DNA of 64,000 nucleotides from Desulfovibrio desulfuricans (GTDB lineage: Bacteria > Desulfobacterota > Desulfovibrionia > Desulfovibrionales > Desulfovibrionaceae), in contig SUVB01000011.1 of the NCBI GenBank assembly GCA_015062205.1, positions 22,636-86,635 on the forward strand, in the 5' to 3' direction. Positions 8,496 to 17,400 of the stretch are shown piece after piece (the first letter of the stretch is position 1; each line of letters starts with the position of its first letter). The position numbers and the translations under genes are program-made. Below the pieces are notes generated by a model, which was not told where the DNA came from, ran no database searches, and saw only the letters and a program-made list of their open reading frames with translations.

Positions 8496-8514
8496 CAACG
8501 AAATATTTCTGTTG
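8496..8514. promoter_or_regulatory. Candidate operator upstream of hdr-flx
   Basis: Imperfect palindrome CAAC-GAAATATTTC-T-GTTG with a perfect 10-bp core at 8500-8509. The core equals the centre of the Rex consensus of sulfate reducers (TTGTGAAATATTTCACAA), though the outer TTGT/ACAA arms are not matched. It is 190 bases upstream of hdrC in a locally AT-rich stretch. No clear -35/-10 pair was found between 8515 and 8703. Confidence 0.4.
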
Positions 8515-8703
8515 AAGCACATCTGGATTTTCACTTTTTTTCGATATATGGTCGCCTCAAACTCTGCGGATGCAACAGTAGCGACCACTGTTGCGCAATG
8601 CATGCGACATTTTCGACGCGCTGGATTTTTCTCTTCCCCCGCGCTATGAAAGGTCTGTGGCGTAACAGCCGCGTTTTTAACAGCCTCTAACCAGAGAGTC
8701 CCC

Positions 8704-9285
8704 ATGAATGACGCCATTGACATCAGCCGAATGCGCGACGCCGGCTTCACGGCGGAAGTAGAGGCGCAAAGCGGTCAGAACATAACCGCCTGTTACCAGT
8801 GCGGCAACTGCACCGCCGGCTGTCCGGCAGGCTTCGCCTACGACATGCAGGTCAGCCAGATCATGCGCGGCGTGCAGCTGGGCCTCAGGGACAGCGTGCT
8901 CAACTCGCGCTCCATCTGGATGTGCCTGTCCTGCGCCACCTGTAGCCAGCGCTGTCCCAACAATATTGATGTGGCGGCAGTCATGGAGACCTTGCGCCAC
9001 ATGGCCCGCAAGGAGGGGCGCGTCACCGTGCCCAAGGTGGAAAAGTTCTGGTTTTCCTTTCTCAATACGGTGCGCGCCTTCGGCCGCAGCTATGAAATCG
9101 GCACCATGGTCCTGTACATGATGCGCTCTCTGCGCGTCTATACAGACGTGGACCTGGCCCCCACGGCCCTGGCTAAGGGCAAGCTGGGTCTGCTGCCGCA
9201 TCTGACGCCCGGCGGGGCCGAACCTGTGGAGCGCATCTTCCGCCGCTATAAGGAACGCGCCCGGCGCGAGGGGGTGCGGCCATGA
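8704..9285 (+). CDS. hdrC: Heterodisulfide reductase subunit C
   Basis: 193 residues with two 4Fe-4S motifs, CYQCGNCTAGCP (about residues 30-41) and CLSCATCSQRCP (about 76-87), the HdrC pattern. It links HdrA to the catalytic subunit HdrB. First gene of hdrC-hdrB-hdrA-flxDC-flxB-flxA, all in one direction with overlaps or 2-base gaps, so certainly one operon. Stop and the hdrB start overlap as ATGA. No membrane segments are seen, consistent with a soluble cytoplasmic complex. In D. vulgaris the same cluster is preceded by an alcohol dehydrogenase gene; here the preceding gene is aroQ. Confidence 0.95.
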   Translation: MNDAIDISRMRDAGFTAEVEAQSGQNITACYQCGNCTAGCPAGFAYDMQVSQIMRGVQLGLRDSVLNSRSIWMCLSCATCSQRCPNNIDVAAVMETLRHMARKEGRVTVPKVEKFWFSFLNTVRAFGRSYEIGTMVLYMMRSLRVYTDVDLAPTALAKGKLGLLPHLTPGGAEPVERIFRRYKERARREGVRP

Positions 9286-10196
9286 ACTTCGCCTACTATC
9301 CCGGCTGCTCCGCCAAGGGCTCTTCCAAGGATTATGAACTCTCCACCCAGGCCGTGTGCCGTGCGCTGGGCATCACCCTGGAGGAAATTCCCGGCTGGAA
9401 CTGCTGCGGCTCCACCCCGGCCCATGCCGTGGATACGGAACTTTCCGCCGCGCTCTGCGCGCGCAATCTCGACATCGCGGCCCGGCAGGGGGCGCAGTTG
9501 TTGCTCACGCCCTGCCCCAGCTGCCTTTCCAATCTGCGCGCGGCCTCCAAGCGCATGGAGAGGCCGGAATTCCGGCAGCGCGTCAACGAACTGCTGGACG
9601 AACCGGCGGCCGAAGCCTTCCCGGAAGTCACCTCGGTCATGCAGGGCATCGCCCGGCAGGTGGACATGGCCAGCCTGACCGCCCGCGTGCAAACGAGCCT
9701 CAAGGGGCTGCGCCTGGCCGCCTATTACGGCTGCCTTATGAGCCGCCCCGCAGAGCTCATGCGCTTTGAAGACCCGGAAAACCCCATGCTCATGGAAAAC
9801 CTGCTCGCCGCCTGCGGCGCGGAAATGGTCGACTTCCCGCTCAAGACAGCCTGCTGCGGGGCCTCGTTCGGCATTCCCGAGCGGGCCATGACGGCCCGCA
9901 ACTCCGGCCGCATTCTGGAACTTGCCGTCCGTCTTGGCGTAGACGCCGTCATTACGGCCTGCCCGCTCTGCCAGATGAATCTGGATCTGCGGCAGGCGCA
10001 GGCGGGCCGCGCACGTGCGACGCGCTTCGCCATGCCCGTGCTCTACTTCACCCAGATGCTGGGGCTGGCCCTGGGGCTGCCGCACAGGGAACTGGGCCTG
10101 AACAAACTGGCCGTCAGCGCTGACGGGCTGCTGAACAAGCTGGACGACCTGCGCCGCGCTGACGCCGCCGCAGCCGCTGAAGGAGGCCGGTCATGA
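9282..10196 (+). CDS. hdrB: Heterodisulfide reductase subunit B
   Basis: 304 residues with two cysteine-rich CCG domains: the first has YYPGCSAKG, NCCGS and CPSC; the second has YYGCLMSRP, TACCGASFG and CPLCQMN. These ligate the noncubane 4Fe-4S clusters where the disulfide is reduced. In sulfate reducers lacking methanogenic thiols the disulfide is thought to be that of DsrC. Start overlaps hdrC by 4 bases; end overlaps hdrA by 4 bases. Confidence 0.96.
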   Translation: MNFAYYPGCSAKGSSKDYELSTQAVCRALGITLEEIPGWNCCGSTPAHAVDTELSAALCARNLDIAARQGAQLLLTPCPSCLSNLRAASKRMERPEFRQRVNELLDEPAAEAFPEVTSVMQGIARQVDMASLTARVQTSLKGLRLAAYYGCLMSRPAELMRFEDPENPMLMENLLAACGAEMVDFPLKTACCGASFGIPERAMTARNSGRILELAVRLGVDAVITACPLCQMNLDLRQAQAGRARATRFAMPVLYFTQMLGLALGLPHRELGLNKLAVSADGLLNKLDDLRRADAAAAAEGGRS

Positions 10197-12154
10197 GAAT
10201 AGGCGTCTTCATCTGCCACTGCGGCAGCAATATCGCCGGCACCGTGGACTGCGCCAAAGTGGCGGACATGGCCCGCGCCTACCCCGACGTGGTCTATGCC
10301 ACCGACCCCATGTACACCTGCGCCGAACCGGGGCAGGCGGCCATTGAGGCGGCCATCCACGAGCACAAACTGGACGGCGTGGTGGTGGCCTCCTGCTCGC
10401 CGCGCATGCACGAGCCCACCTTCCGCCGCACCGTGGAACGCGCGGGCCTCAACCGCTACATGTTCGAAATGGCCAACATCCGCGAGCACGTCTCTTGGAT
10501 CGGCAAGGACATGGAAGCCAATACCAACAAGGCCGCCGAGCTGGTGCGCCTGGCCGTGGAGAAGCTGCGCAACAACATGCCGCTGACGGCCAAGCAGTTT
10601 GACGTGAACAAGCGCGTGCTGGTCATCGGCGGCGGCGTGGCGGGCATTCAGGCCGCGCTGGACTGCGCCGAGGGCGGCGTGCCCGTGGTGCTGGTGGAAC
10701 GCGAGGCCACCATCGGCGGCAAGATGGCCAAGCTGGACAAGACCTTCCCCACGGTGGATTGCTCGGCCTGCATTCTCGGCCCCAAGATGGTGGACGTGGC
10801 CCAGCACCCCAACATCACACTGTACGCCTGCGCCGAAGTGGAGGACGTGTCCGGCTATGTGGGCAACTTCACGGTAAAGATCCGCAAGTGCGCCACCTAT
10901 GTGGACTGGAGCAAATGCACGGGCTGCGGCGCCTGCACCGAAAAATGCCCCAGCAAAAAAACGCCCGACGCCTTCAACGAGCTGACGGGCACTACCACGG
11001 CCATCAGCATCGCCTTCCCGCAGGCCATTCCCAAGAAGGCCGTCATCAACCCGCAATACTGCCGCCAGCTTACCAAGGGCAAATGCGGCGTGTGCGCCAA
11101 GGTCTGCCCCACCGGAGCCATCCGGTACGACATGCAGGACGAGATTATTACCGAAGAAGTGGGCAGCATTGTGGCCGCCACCGGCTACGACCTCATGGAC
11201 TGGACCGTCTACAGGGAATACGGCGGCGGGGCCTATCCGGACGTCATCACCTCCCTGCAGTACGAGCGGCTCATGTCGGCCTCCGGCCCCACGGGCGGGC
11301 ACATTGCGCGGCCCTCCGACGGCAGGGAGCCCAAAACCATTGTCTTTGTGCAGTGCGTGGGCTCGCGCGACAAATCCATCGGCCGTCCCTACTGCTCCGG
11401 CTTCTGCTGCATGTACACGGCCAAGCAGGCCATCCTGACCAAGGATCACATTCCGGACTCGCAGTCCTACGTCTTCTATATGGACATCCGCGCGCCGGGC
11501 AAGATGTACGACGAGTTCACCCGCCGCGCCATGGAGGAGTACGGCACGGAATACATCCGCGGCCGCGTTTCGCAGATCTACCCGGACGGCGACGGCCGGC
11601 TGAACGTCATGGGCGTGGATACCCTGCTGGGCCGCCAGGTGGAAATCAAGGCCGACCTCGTGGTGCTGGCCGTGGGTATCGAGGCCGCCAAGGGCTCGCC
11701 CCGGCTGGCTGAAAAACTGCGCATCTCCTACGACAGCTACGGCTTCTTCATGGAGAGCCATGTCAAGCTCAAGCCCGTGGAAACCAATACGGCGGGCGTC
11801 TTCCTGGCAGGCGTGTGCCAGGGGGCCAAGGACATCCCGGCCTCGGTGGCGCAGGGTTCCGCCGCCGCCGCAAAGGTGCTGGCCCTCTTCGCCAAGGACA
11901 AGCTTGAAAGCGACCCGCAGATCGCGCAGGTGGACATGCGCCGCTGCGTCAACTGCGGCAAATGCATACGCTGCTGCCCCTTCGGGGCCATCAAGGAAAC
12001 GGAATTCCGGGGGACGAAGTACGCCCAGGTCATTGAAACCGTATGTCAGGGCTGCGGGTTGTGCACCTCCACCTGTCCGCAGGGAGCCATCCAGCTCTCG
12101 CACGCCACCGACAACCAGATTCTCGCGGAGGTCAACGCCCTATGTCAGTGCTAG
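10193..12154 (+). CDS. hdrA: Heterodisulfide reductase subunit A (bifurcating flavoprotein)
   Basis: 653 residues, normal length. An N-terminal domain with ICHCGSNIAG precedes the FAD-binding VLVIGGGVAGIQAALDCAE. Four-cysteine iron-sulfur motifs are visible at CTGCGACTEKCP and CGVCAKVCP in the middle, and at CVNCGKCIRCCP and CQGCGLCTSTCP near the C-terminus. HdrA is the flavin site of electron bifurcation. The C-terminal end overlaps the start of flxDC by 13 bases. Confidence 0.97.
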   Translation: MRIGVFICHCGSNIAGTVDCAKVADMARAYPDVVYATDPMYTCAEPGQAAIEAAIHEHKLDGVVVASCSPRMHEPTFRRTVERAGLNRYMFEMANIREHVSWIGKDMEANTNKAAELVRLAVEKLRNNMPLTAKQFDVNKRVLVIGGGVAGIQAALDCAEGGVPVVLVEREATIGGKMAKLDKTFPTVDCSACILGPKMVDVAQHPNITLYACAEVEDVSGYVGNFTVKIRKCATYVDWSKCTGCGACTEKCPSKKTPDAFNELTGTTTAISIAFPQAIPKKAVINPQYCRQLTKGKCGVCAKVCPTGAIRYDMQDEIITEEVGSIVAATGYDLMDWTVYREYGGGAYPDVITSLQYERLMSASGPTGGHIARPSDGREPKTIVFVQCVGSRDKSIGRPYCSGFCCMYTAKQAILTKDHIPDSQSYVFYMDIRAPGKMYDEFTRRAMEEYGTEYIRGRVSQIYPDGDGRLNVMGVDTLLGRQVEIKADLVVLAVGIEAAKGSPRLAEKLRISYDSYGFFMESHVKLKPVETNTAGVFLAGVCQGAKDIPASVAQGSAAAAKVLALFAKDKLESDPQIAQVDMRRCVNCGKCIRCCPFGAIKETEFRGTKYAQVIETVCQGCGLCTSTCPQGAIQLSHATDNQILAEVNALCQC

Positions 12155-13590
12155 ACGGTAAAGAACTGCGGATCGTGGGCTTTCTCTGCAACTGGTGTTC
12201 GTACGGCGGGGCGGACACGGCGGGCGTGGCCCGCGCCACGCAGCCCACGGACCTGCGCATCATCCGCGTGCCCTGCTCGGGCCGCGTAGACCCGCTCTTT
12301 GTCATCAAGGCCCTGCTGGGCGGCGCGGACGGCGTGCTGGTTTCCGGCTGCCACCCGCGCGACTGCCACTATGCGGCGGGCAATTTCTACGCCCGCCGTC
12401 GCCTGGAAGTGCTCAAGCAGTTCCTGCCCGTGCTGGGCATTGATGACCGCCGCTTTGAATACACTTGGGTGTCGGCCTCCGAAGGCCAGCGCTGGCAGCA
12501 TGTGGTCACCCTGTTCACCGAGCGCATCCACAAGCTCGGCCCCGCGCCGCAGCTGGAGGACGCCGAACCCCTGCTCAGGGTGGCGGACATGGCCCTCACC
12601 GCCCTGCGCCCGCTGGGCACGGGGCAGAAGACCGCGCTGGACGAGCTCAAGGCCGCCGTCAAGGCGAAACTGCCGGAACTGGACTGCGTCATCGGCTGGC
12701 AGCAGGGGCGCGACGCCGCGCACACTGTGCCGCTGTTCATGCGCACGCCGGAGGATGTGGACAAACTCGTCTGGGGGCCCTTCAACGTCAACAATCCCGC
12801 CGTGTACCTGCCGTCCTTCAAGGGCAAAAAGGTGGGCATCGTGGTCAAGGGCTGCGATTCGCGCTCCGTGGTGGAGCTTTTGCAGGAAAACCTCATCAGA
12901 CGCGAGGACGTGACCATCTTCTCCCTGCCCTGCGAGGGCACGCTGGACATGGCCCGTGTGGACCAGGAACTGGGGCGCTACAAGAGCATCGACAAGGTGG
13001 AATATGACGAGGCCGGCGTCACCGTCACGGCCGACGGCACGGCGCACCGCTTCTGCATGACCGACTGCGCGCAGGGCAAGTGCTACGGCTGCGCCATGCC
13101 CTCGGCCGTGCTGGCGGATGAGAGCTTCGGCACGCCCGTGCAGGTGACGCCGGGCGACGCCGCGCCGCCGGAACTGGCGCTGCTGGATTCCATGACGCTC
13201 GCCGAGCGCCTCTCCTTCTGGCGCGGCCAGATGGAGCGCTGCCTGCGCTGCTACGCCTGCCGCAACGCCTGCCCCATGTGCGTCTGCCGCGACTACTGCG
13301 TCTCCGACAGCCGTGACCCGCACTGGATGACGCAGGAAGACTCCGCCAGGGAAAAACTCTTTTTCCAGACCATCCACGCCCTGCATCTGGCCGGGCGCTG
13401 CACGGGCTGCGGCGAATGCCAGCGGGCCTGCCCCGTGGGCATTCCCATTCTGGCCCTGCGCCAGCAGATCGCCCGCGCCGTGGCGCAGCTCTTTGACGGC
13501 TACAGGCCCGGCTGCAATCCGGACGACGTGCCGCCCCTGCTGGGCTACGAAGTGGTGGAAAAGAACATTCTGGAGAGGGACTGGAAATGA
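12142..13590 (+). CDS. FlxD-FlxC fusion (MvhD-like plus iron-sulfur subunit)
   Basis: 482 residues. Residues 1 to about 140 are MvhD-like (GFLCNWCSYGGAD, VPCSGRVDPLF, GADGVLVSGCHPRDCHY, RLEVLKQFL), the 2Fe-2S protein that contacts HdrA. The remainder resembles FrhB/FdhB-type iron-sulfur proteins (VGIVVKGCDSRSVVELL, then CLRCYACRNACP and CTGCGECQRACP near the C-terminus). In the described FlxABCD-HdrABC complex these are the FlxD and FlxC functions; here one reading frame carries both. Start ATG 12142 is inside hdrA and stop overlaps flxB as ATGA. The split of functions is by homology to described families. Confidence 0.85.
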   Translation: MSVLDGKELRIVGFLCNWCSYGGADTAGVARATQPTDLRIIRVPCSGRVDPLFVIKALLGGADGVLVSGCHPRDCHYAAGNFYARRRLEVLKQFLPVLGIDDRRFEYTWVSASEGQRWQHVVTLFTERIHKLGPAPQLEDAEPLLRVADMALTALRPLGTGQKTALDELKAAVKAKLPELDCVIGWQQGRDAAHTVPLFMRTPEDVDKLVWGPFNVNNPAVYLPSFKGKKVGIVVKGCDSRSVVELLQENLIRREDVTIFSLPCEGTLDMARVDQELGRYKSIDKVEYDEAGVTVTADGTAHRFCMTDCAQGKCYGCAMPSAVLADESFGTPVQVTPGDAAPPELALLDSMTLAERLSFWRGQMERCLRCYACRNACPMCVCRDYCVSDSRDPHWMTQEDSAREKLFFQTIHALHLAGRCTGCGECQRACPVGIPILALRQQIARAVAQLFDGYRPGCNPDDVPPLLGYEVVEKNILERDWK

Positions 13591-14675
13591 GTACAATCCG
13601 CTTTGTGACCCCCGACGGGCTGCCCGCGTTTCTGGCCTTCCTCGCGCGGGACGGCCGCCGCGTGCTGGCCCCGGTGGAGAAACCCGCCGTCAAGCGTTCC
13701 GTGGTCTTTGAGCCGTGGAGCGAAGGCAAGCCCTTCACTCTGGCAAAGGCCACCGTGCCCGCCAAGGCCGCCGTACTGCCTCAGTGCGAGACGCTGGTGC
13801 ACTACAAAAAGACCAAGAATCCGGACAATCCCGAGGAAGTGACCCTCAGCCTGGACGACACGCCGGAGGCCGCGCCCACGGTGGTCTTCGCCTGCCGTCC
13901 CTGCGACGCGCGGGGCTACGCCGTGCTGGACCGCCCCTTCCTGAACGGCCCCTACGCCGACCCCTACTACAGGGCGCGACGCGAGGCGCTCACGGTCATC
14001 ACCCTGACCTGTCCCAACGGCTGCGACACCTGTTTCTGCCACTGGACAGGCGGCGGCCCCACCTCGCCCGAAGGCTCGGACGTGCTGATGACGGAAATTG
14101 ACGGCGGCTATGTGCTCCAGGGCATCACGCCCGGGGGAAAGGAGCTGCTGGCCGCGTCGGGCCTGCCCGACGGCGCCGAACGCTTCTCCGCCGCCGAGGC
14201 CGCGCGCAAGAAGGCCTGGGCCTCGCTCTCCCCTGCTCCGGACCTCAGGGAAGCGCCCCAAAAGGTGGCGGCCCGCTTCACGGACATGGATTTCTGGCAG
14301 CACTGGACGGAGCGCTGCCTGTCCTGCGGGGCCTGCACCTACTTCTGCCCGGCCTGCTACTGCTTCACCATCACGGATGAGGGCGAGGGGCTGAGCGAGC
14401 GGGGCGGACGCCGCCTGCGCAGCTGGGACAACTGCATGTCCTCGCTGTTCACGCGCGAGGCCAGCGGGCACAATCCGCGCCTCGTCAAGGCGCAGCGCAT
14501 GCGCAACCGCATTTCGCACAAATACGCCACCTACCCTGAGAACTGGGGCGCGTTCTCCTGCACCGGCTGCGGCCGCTGCATCGGCAACTGCCCGGTGGCG
14601 TTGGACATCCGCGAGATCGTGCTGGCCGCCGTACGACACGCGGCCGACACAGAGCAAGACAAGCAGGAGCAGTAG
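13587..14675 (+). CDS. flxB: Flx complex iron-sulfur subunit FlxB
   Basis: 362 residues. Similar in pattern to the AsrA / sulfhydrogenase beta type: FACRPCDARGYAVLD, then CPNGCDTCFCHW in the middle, and two ferredoxin motifs CLSCGACTYFCPAC and CTGCGRCIGNCP near the C-terminus. Transfers electrons between the NADH-flavin subunit FlxA and the Hdr part. Overlaps flxDC by 4 bases; a 2-base gap separates it from flxA. Confidence 0.87.
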   Translation: MSTIRFVTPDGLPAFLAFLARDGRRVLAPVEKPAVKRSVVFEPWSEGKPFTLAKATVPAKAAVLPQCETLVHYKKTKNPDNPEEVTLSLDDTPEAAPTVVFACRPCDARGYAVLDRPFLNGPYADPYYRARREALTVITLTCPNGCDTCFCHWTGGGPTSPEGSDVLMTEIDGGYVLQGITPGGKELLAASGLPDGAERFSAAEAARKKAWASLSPAPDLREAPQKVAARFTDMDFWQHWTERCLSCGACTYFCPACYCFTITDEGEGLSERGGRRLRSWDNCMSSLFTREASGHNPRLVKAQRMRNRISHKYATYPENWGAFSCTGCGRCIGNCPVALDIREIVLAAVRHAADTEQDKQEQ

Positions 14676-14677
14676 TC

Positions 14678-15865
14678 ATGGCGAGCAAAAACTCTTCCGG
14701 CAAGGCTTCCAGAAACAGGACGGCCGGGCGCGCGGCTCCCGCTGACACTCCTGTGCAGGGCACGCTTTCGGCCGTGGCCGTGGCGCAACCCCATATGCCG
14801 GCGCGGCGGGAAGCCGCCGTCCCGGCGGCCGCAACGGCGGGGCTCCCCGCTGCAAAACCCGCAGCGCAGGTTCCCGCCGCAAGGCCCGAGGCCGCTGCGC
14901 CCGCCGTCAGAGAGGCGGCATCCGCCCCGGCAACCCGACAGGAGGCCGCGCCTCCGGCCGCATCGACCGCCCGGCCGGGCCTCAAACCCGCCGACGACGG
15001 CCGCATGCTGCGTGAAATCAGCCCCCGCCCCATGATGCGGGGCAATCCCTACAAACCCATGCCCGCCACGGTCGTGGAAGTTATTGAGGAAACCGGCAAC
15101 ATCAGGACCCTGCGCGTGGTTCTGGACGACGCTGCGGCCATGCGCGCCTTCAGCTATGAGCCGGGGCAGGTGGGCCAGCTCTCCGTCTTCGGCGCGGGCG
15201 AATCCACCTTTGTCATCAATTCCCCGCCGTCGCAGAAGGACTATCTGCAGTTCTCCGTCATGCGCGCCGGCGAGGTGACGGCGGCCATTCACCGCCTCTC
15301 CCCCGGCGACAAGGTGGGCGTGCGCGCCCCTCTGGGCAACCACTTCCCCTGGCAGGACTGGAAGGGCAAGGACATCTTCTTCGTGGGCGGCGGCATCGGC
15401 ATGGCCCCCATCCGCACCGTCATGCTGCATCTGCTGGAACGCAAGGCCGACTACGGGAACATCAGCCTGCTCTACGGCGCGCGCTCCCCGCGCGACATGG
15501 CCTACAGCTACGAGCTGCAGGGCTGGCTGGACAATCCCGACCTCAACTGCACACTGTGCATCGACCAGCCCTTCGAGGGCTGGCCGCACAAGGTGGGCCT
15601 CATCCCCAATGTGCTGCTGGAGCTGGCCCCCAAGGCGGAAAACTGCGTGGCCGTGCTCTGCGGCCCGCCCATTATGATCAAGTTCACGGTGCAGGCGCTG
15701 GAAAAACTCGGCTTCGCGCCGGAGAACATCGTCACCACGCTGGAAAAACGCATGAAATGCGGCATCGGCATCTGCGGGCGCTGCAACATCGGCGGCCGCT
15801 ACGTCTGTGTGGACGGCCCCGTGTTCACCTGGAAGCAGCTGCAGGAGCTGCCGCCGGAGCTGTAG
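14678..15865 (+). CDS. flxA: Flx complex FAD/NAD(P)H-binding subunit FlxA
   Basis: 395 residues. The first ~105 residues are an alanine/proline-rich, low-complexity extension, unusual for the family. The core, from NPYKPMPATVVEV, is a ferredoxin-NADP reductase type domain: FAD region around STFVINSPPS, nucleotide-binding DIFFVGGGIGMAPIR, VLCGPPIMIKF, and a C-terminal cysteine cluster MKCGIGICGRCNIG for a 2Fe-2S centre. It should oxidise NADH and feed the complex. Last gene of the operon; 140 bases follow before the next gene. Confidence 0.88.
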   Translation: MASKNSSGKASRNRTAGRAAPADTPVQGTLSAVAVAQPHMPARREAAVPAAATAGLPAAKPAAQVPAARPEAAAPAVREAASAPATRQEAAPPAASTARPGLKPADDGRMLREISPRPMMRGNPYKPMPATVVEVIEETGNIRTLRVVLDDAAAMRAFSYEPGQVGQLSVFGAGESTFVINSPPSQKDYLQFSVMRAGEVTAAIHRLSPGDKVGVRAPLGNHFPWQDWKGKDIFFVGGGIGMAPIRTVMLHLLERKADYGNISLLYGARSPRDMAYSYELQGWLDNPDLNCTLCIDQPFEGWPHKVGLIPNVLLELAPKAENCVAVLCGPPIMIKFTVQALEKLGFAPENIVTTLEKRMKCGIGICGRCNIGGRYVCVDGPVFTWKQLQELPPEL

Positions 15866-16005
15866 AGCGGACGTCGGCCCTCCCGCACTGTTGACAGCGC
15901 CGCCCCGCTGCGGCAAGGAAAGGCAGGACGCTGGTGCCCTGCCTTTTCCTGCAGACACGCGTTCACCCCGCAATCGCGAGACAGCCTTTCTCCCGAGGAG
16001 AACCC

Positions 16006-16545
16006 ATGAAAGCACTGTGCCTCTTCTGCTGCCTGCTGCTGGGCCTGCCTGCGGCGGCCCAGGCGGCCAACGACAAAATTGACCCTGCAGGCTACATCTG
16101 CGCGGAACTTGTCACCCAGCCCATGACGGAGGGCGGCGAGCCGCCCATCTTCACTGCCCTGCAGATCGACGGATACGCCTCCGCCAAGGCGGGCAACCCC
16201 GTGGCGGACTCCGAAACGCTGGCGCCCATGCTGGGCCAGGTCTATGCGGCCTGCCAGGCCAAGCCCACGGAGACCGTGCTCTCCGTCTGGCAGGAAGCCC
16301 GCAAGACCTTCCCCGCAGCGGCGGAAAGCCGCTGGCGGGCGGACAAGACCACCTGCAGGGACTACGCGGCTGACACCGACAACGGCAGCGGCTTCGTCAT
16401 CTGGCTGGACGGCTACAACCGCGGCAAGAGCGGCAAATCCGCCTCCGTGCTCAATGATGACGCAACGCTGAACGCCTATTTTGACGCCTGCGCCAAGAAA
16501 CCCGACGCGCTCATGCTGGATGTGATGGGCGAATCCGCCAGATAG
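16006..16545 (+). CDS. Periplasmic protein with two tandem HdeA-like repeats
   Basis: 179 residues with a cleavable signal peptide (LLLGLPAAAQA). The mature part appears to be a duplication: repeat 1 (about 25-105) has YICAEL, a DGYASAKAG stretch and VYAACQAKPTETVLSVW; repeat 2 (about 108-175) has TTCRDY, LDGYNRGKSGK and YFDACAKKPDALMLDVM. Each copy has the two cysteines, the DGY-K-G centre and the C-x2-P end of the HdeA/HdeB acid-stress chaperone family. Known HdeA is a single domain of about 90 residues that prevents aggregation in the acidified periplasm. GAGGAG site 6 bases upstream of ATG; followed by a strong terminator. Confidence 0.65.
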   Translation: MKALCLFCCLLLGLPAAAQAANDKIDPAGYICAELVTQPMTEGGEPPIFTALQIDGYASAKAGNPVADSETLAPMLGQVYAACQAKPTETVLSVWQEARKTFPAAAESRWRADKTTCRDYAADTDNGSGFVIWLDGYNRGKSGKSASVLNDDATLNAYFDACAKKPDALMLDVMGESAR

Positions 16546-16589
16546 GCGGGAAACGGCCCGCCGCAACGCGGCGGCGATTCCGGACAGAA

Positions 16590-16622
16590 AGCGGCCGCCA
16601 CCTCCATGAGGTGGCGGCCGCT
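16590..16622 (+). terminator. Strong hairpin terminator
   Basis: Fifteen-base perfect stem AGCGGCCGCCACCTC / GAGGTGGCGGCCGCT with a CAT loop, followed by CTTTGC. Lies between convergent genes (HdeA-like rightward, modC leftward) and can serve both. Confidence 0.75.
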
Positions 16623-16659
16623 CTTTGCATACGGACTGTCCCCTCCGGCCGGACGCGGG

Positions 16660-17400
16660 TCACCCGCCCTGCAGCCGACGCAGGCAGGCCGCGGCGGAGG
16701 GGAAGCGAGCCCGCAGGGCGGCATAGTCCGGCACAAGGCGCGCCCGACCGCCTTCATACAACACCAGAGCGCCCGCAAAGGCGTCCACATCGTCCGGGTC
16801 GTGGCTGATGATGACGGCGGGGATGGTCAGCCCCGCCAGCAATTCCCGCAGTTCCTGCCGCAGCCGGCCGCGCAGCAGGGGATCCAGCGCAGCAAAGGGT
16901 TCGTCCAGCAGAAGCAGCTGCGGATCGGCGTTGAGTGCCCGGGCCAGGGCCGCTCGCTGCCGCTGTCCGCCGGATATCTGTTCCGGCAGACTGGCGGCCA
17001 GATGTCCGATGCCGAGGCGGTCCAGCATGCCCTGCGCCCTGTCCCGCTCCTCACCGCGCACCAGCCGGGCGCACCAGCCCGTGCGCGGATAGGCCACGTT
17101 CTGCAGGAGGCTCAGGTGCGGAAACAGGGCGTATTCCTGGAACATGTACCCCATGCGCCGTTCCTGCACAGGCACGGACACGCGGGCCGCGCCGTCGTAC
17201 AGCGTGCGGCCGCATACGCGGATGCGCCCGGCATCCGGACGGACCAGACCGGCCAGACAGTGCATGGTCAGGGTCTTGCCGGAACCCGACGGGCCAAACA
17301 GCACCACATTCTTGTGCGCCCCGCCGACAGCATAGGACGCATCCAGCCTGAAGGGCGCGGTTTTCCCCCTGAATTCCTTGACAATGCGCACATCGAGCAT
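16660..17400 (-). CDS. modC: Molybdate ABC transporter ATP-binding protein
   Basis: 246 residues, shorter than the two-domain ModC of E. coli because the C-terminal molybdate-binding (TOBE) domain is absent. Walker A is FGPSGSGKT, signature LPEQISGGQRQRAALARAL, Walker B LLLLDEPFAALD and the switch histidine in VIISHDPDD. Energises uptake of molybdate or tungstate. The ATG overlaps the modB stop by one base (TGATG). The adjacent integrase-like regulator supports the metal-oxyanion assignment. Confidence 0.87.
   Translation of the reverse strand: MLDVRIVKEFRGKTAPFRLDASYAVGGAHKNVVLFGPSGSGKTLTMHCLAGLVRPDAGRIRVCGRTLYDGAARVSVPVQERRMGYMFQEYALFPHLSLLQNVAYPRTGWCARLVRGEERDRAQGMLDRLGIGHLAASLPEQISGGQRQRAALARALNADPQLLLLDEPFAALDPLLRGRLRQELRELLAGLTIPAVIISHDPDDVDAFAGALVLYEGGRARLVPDYAALRARFPSAAACLRRLQGG

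Noticed and set aside
10043..12103. 686-codon open frame on the minus strand
   Set aside because: It is antisense to hdrA, histidine/glycine/alanine-rich, with no recognisable motif. High GC content makes such long shadow frames common here.
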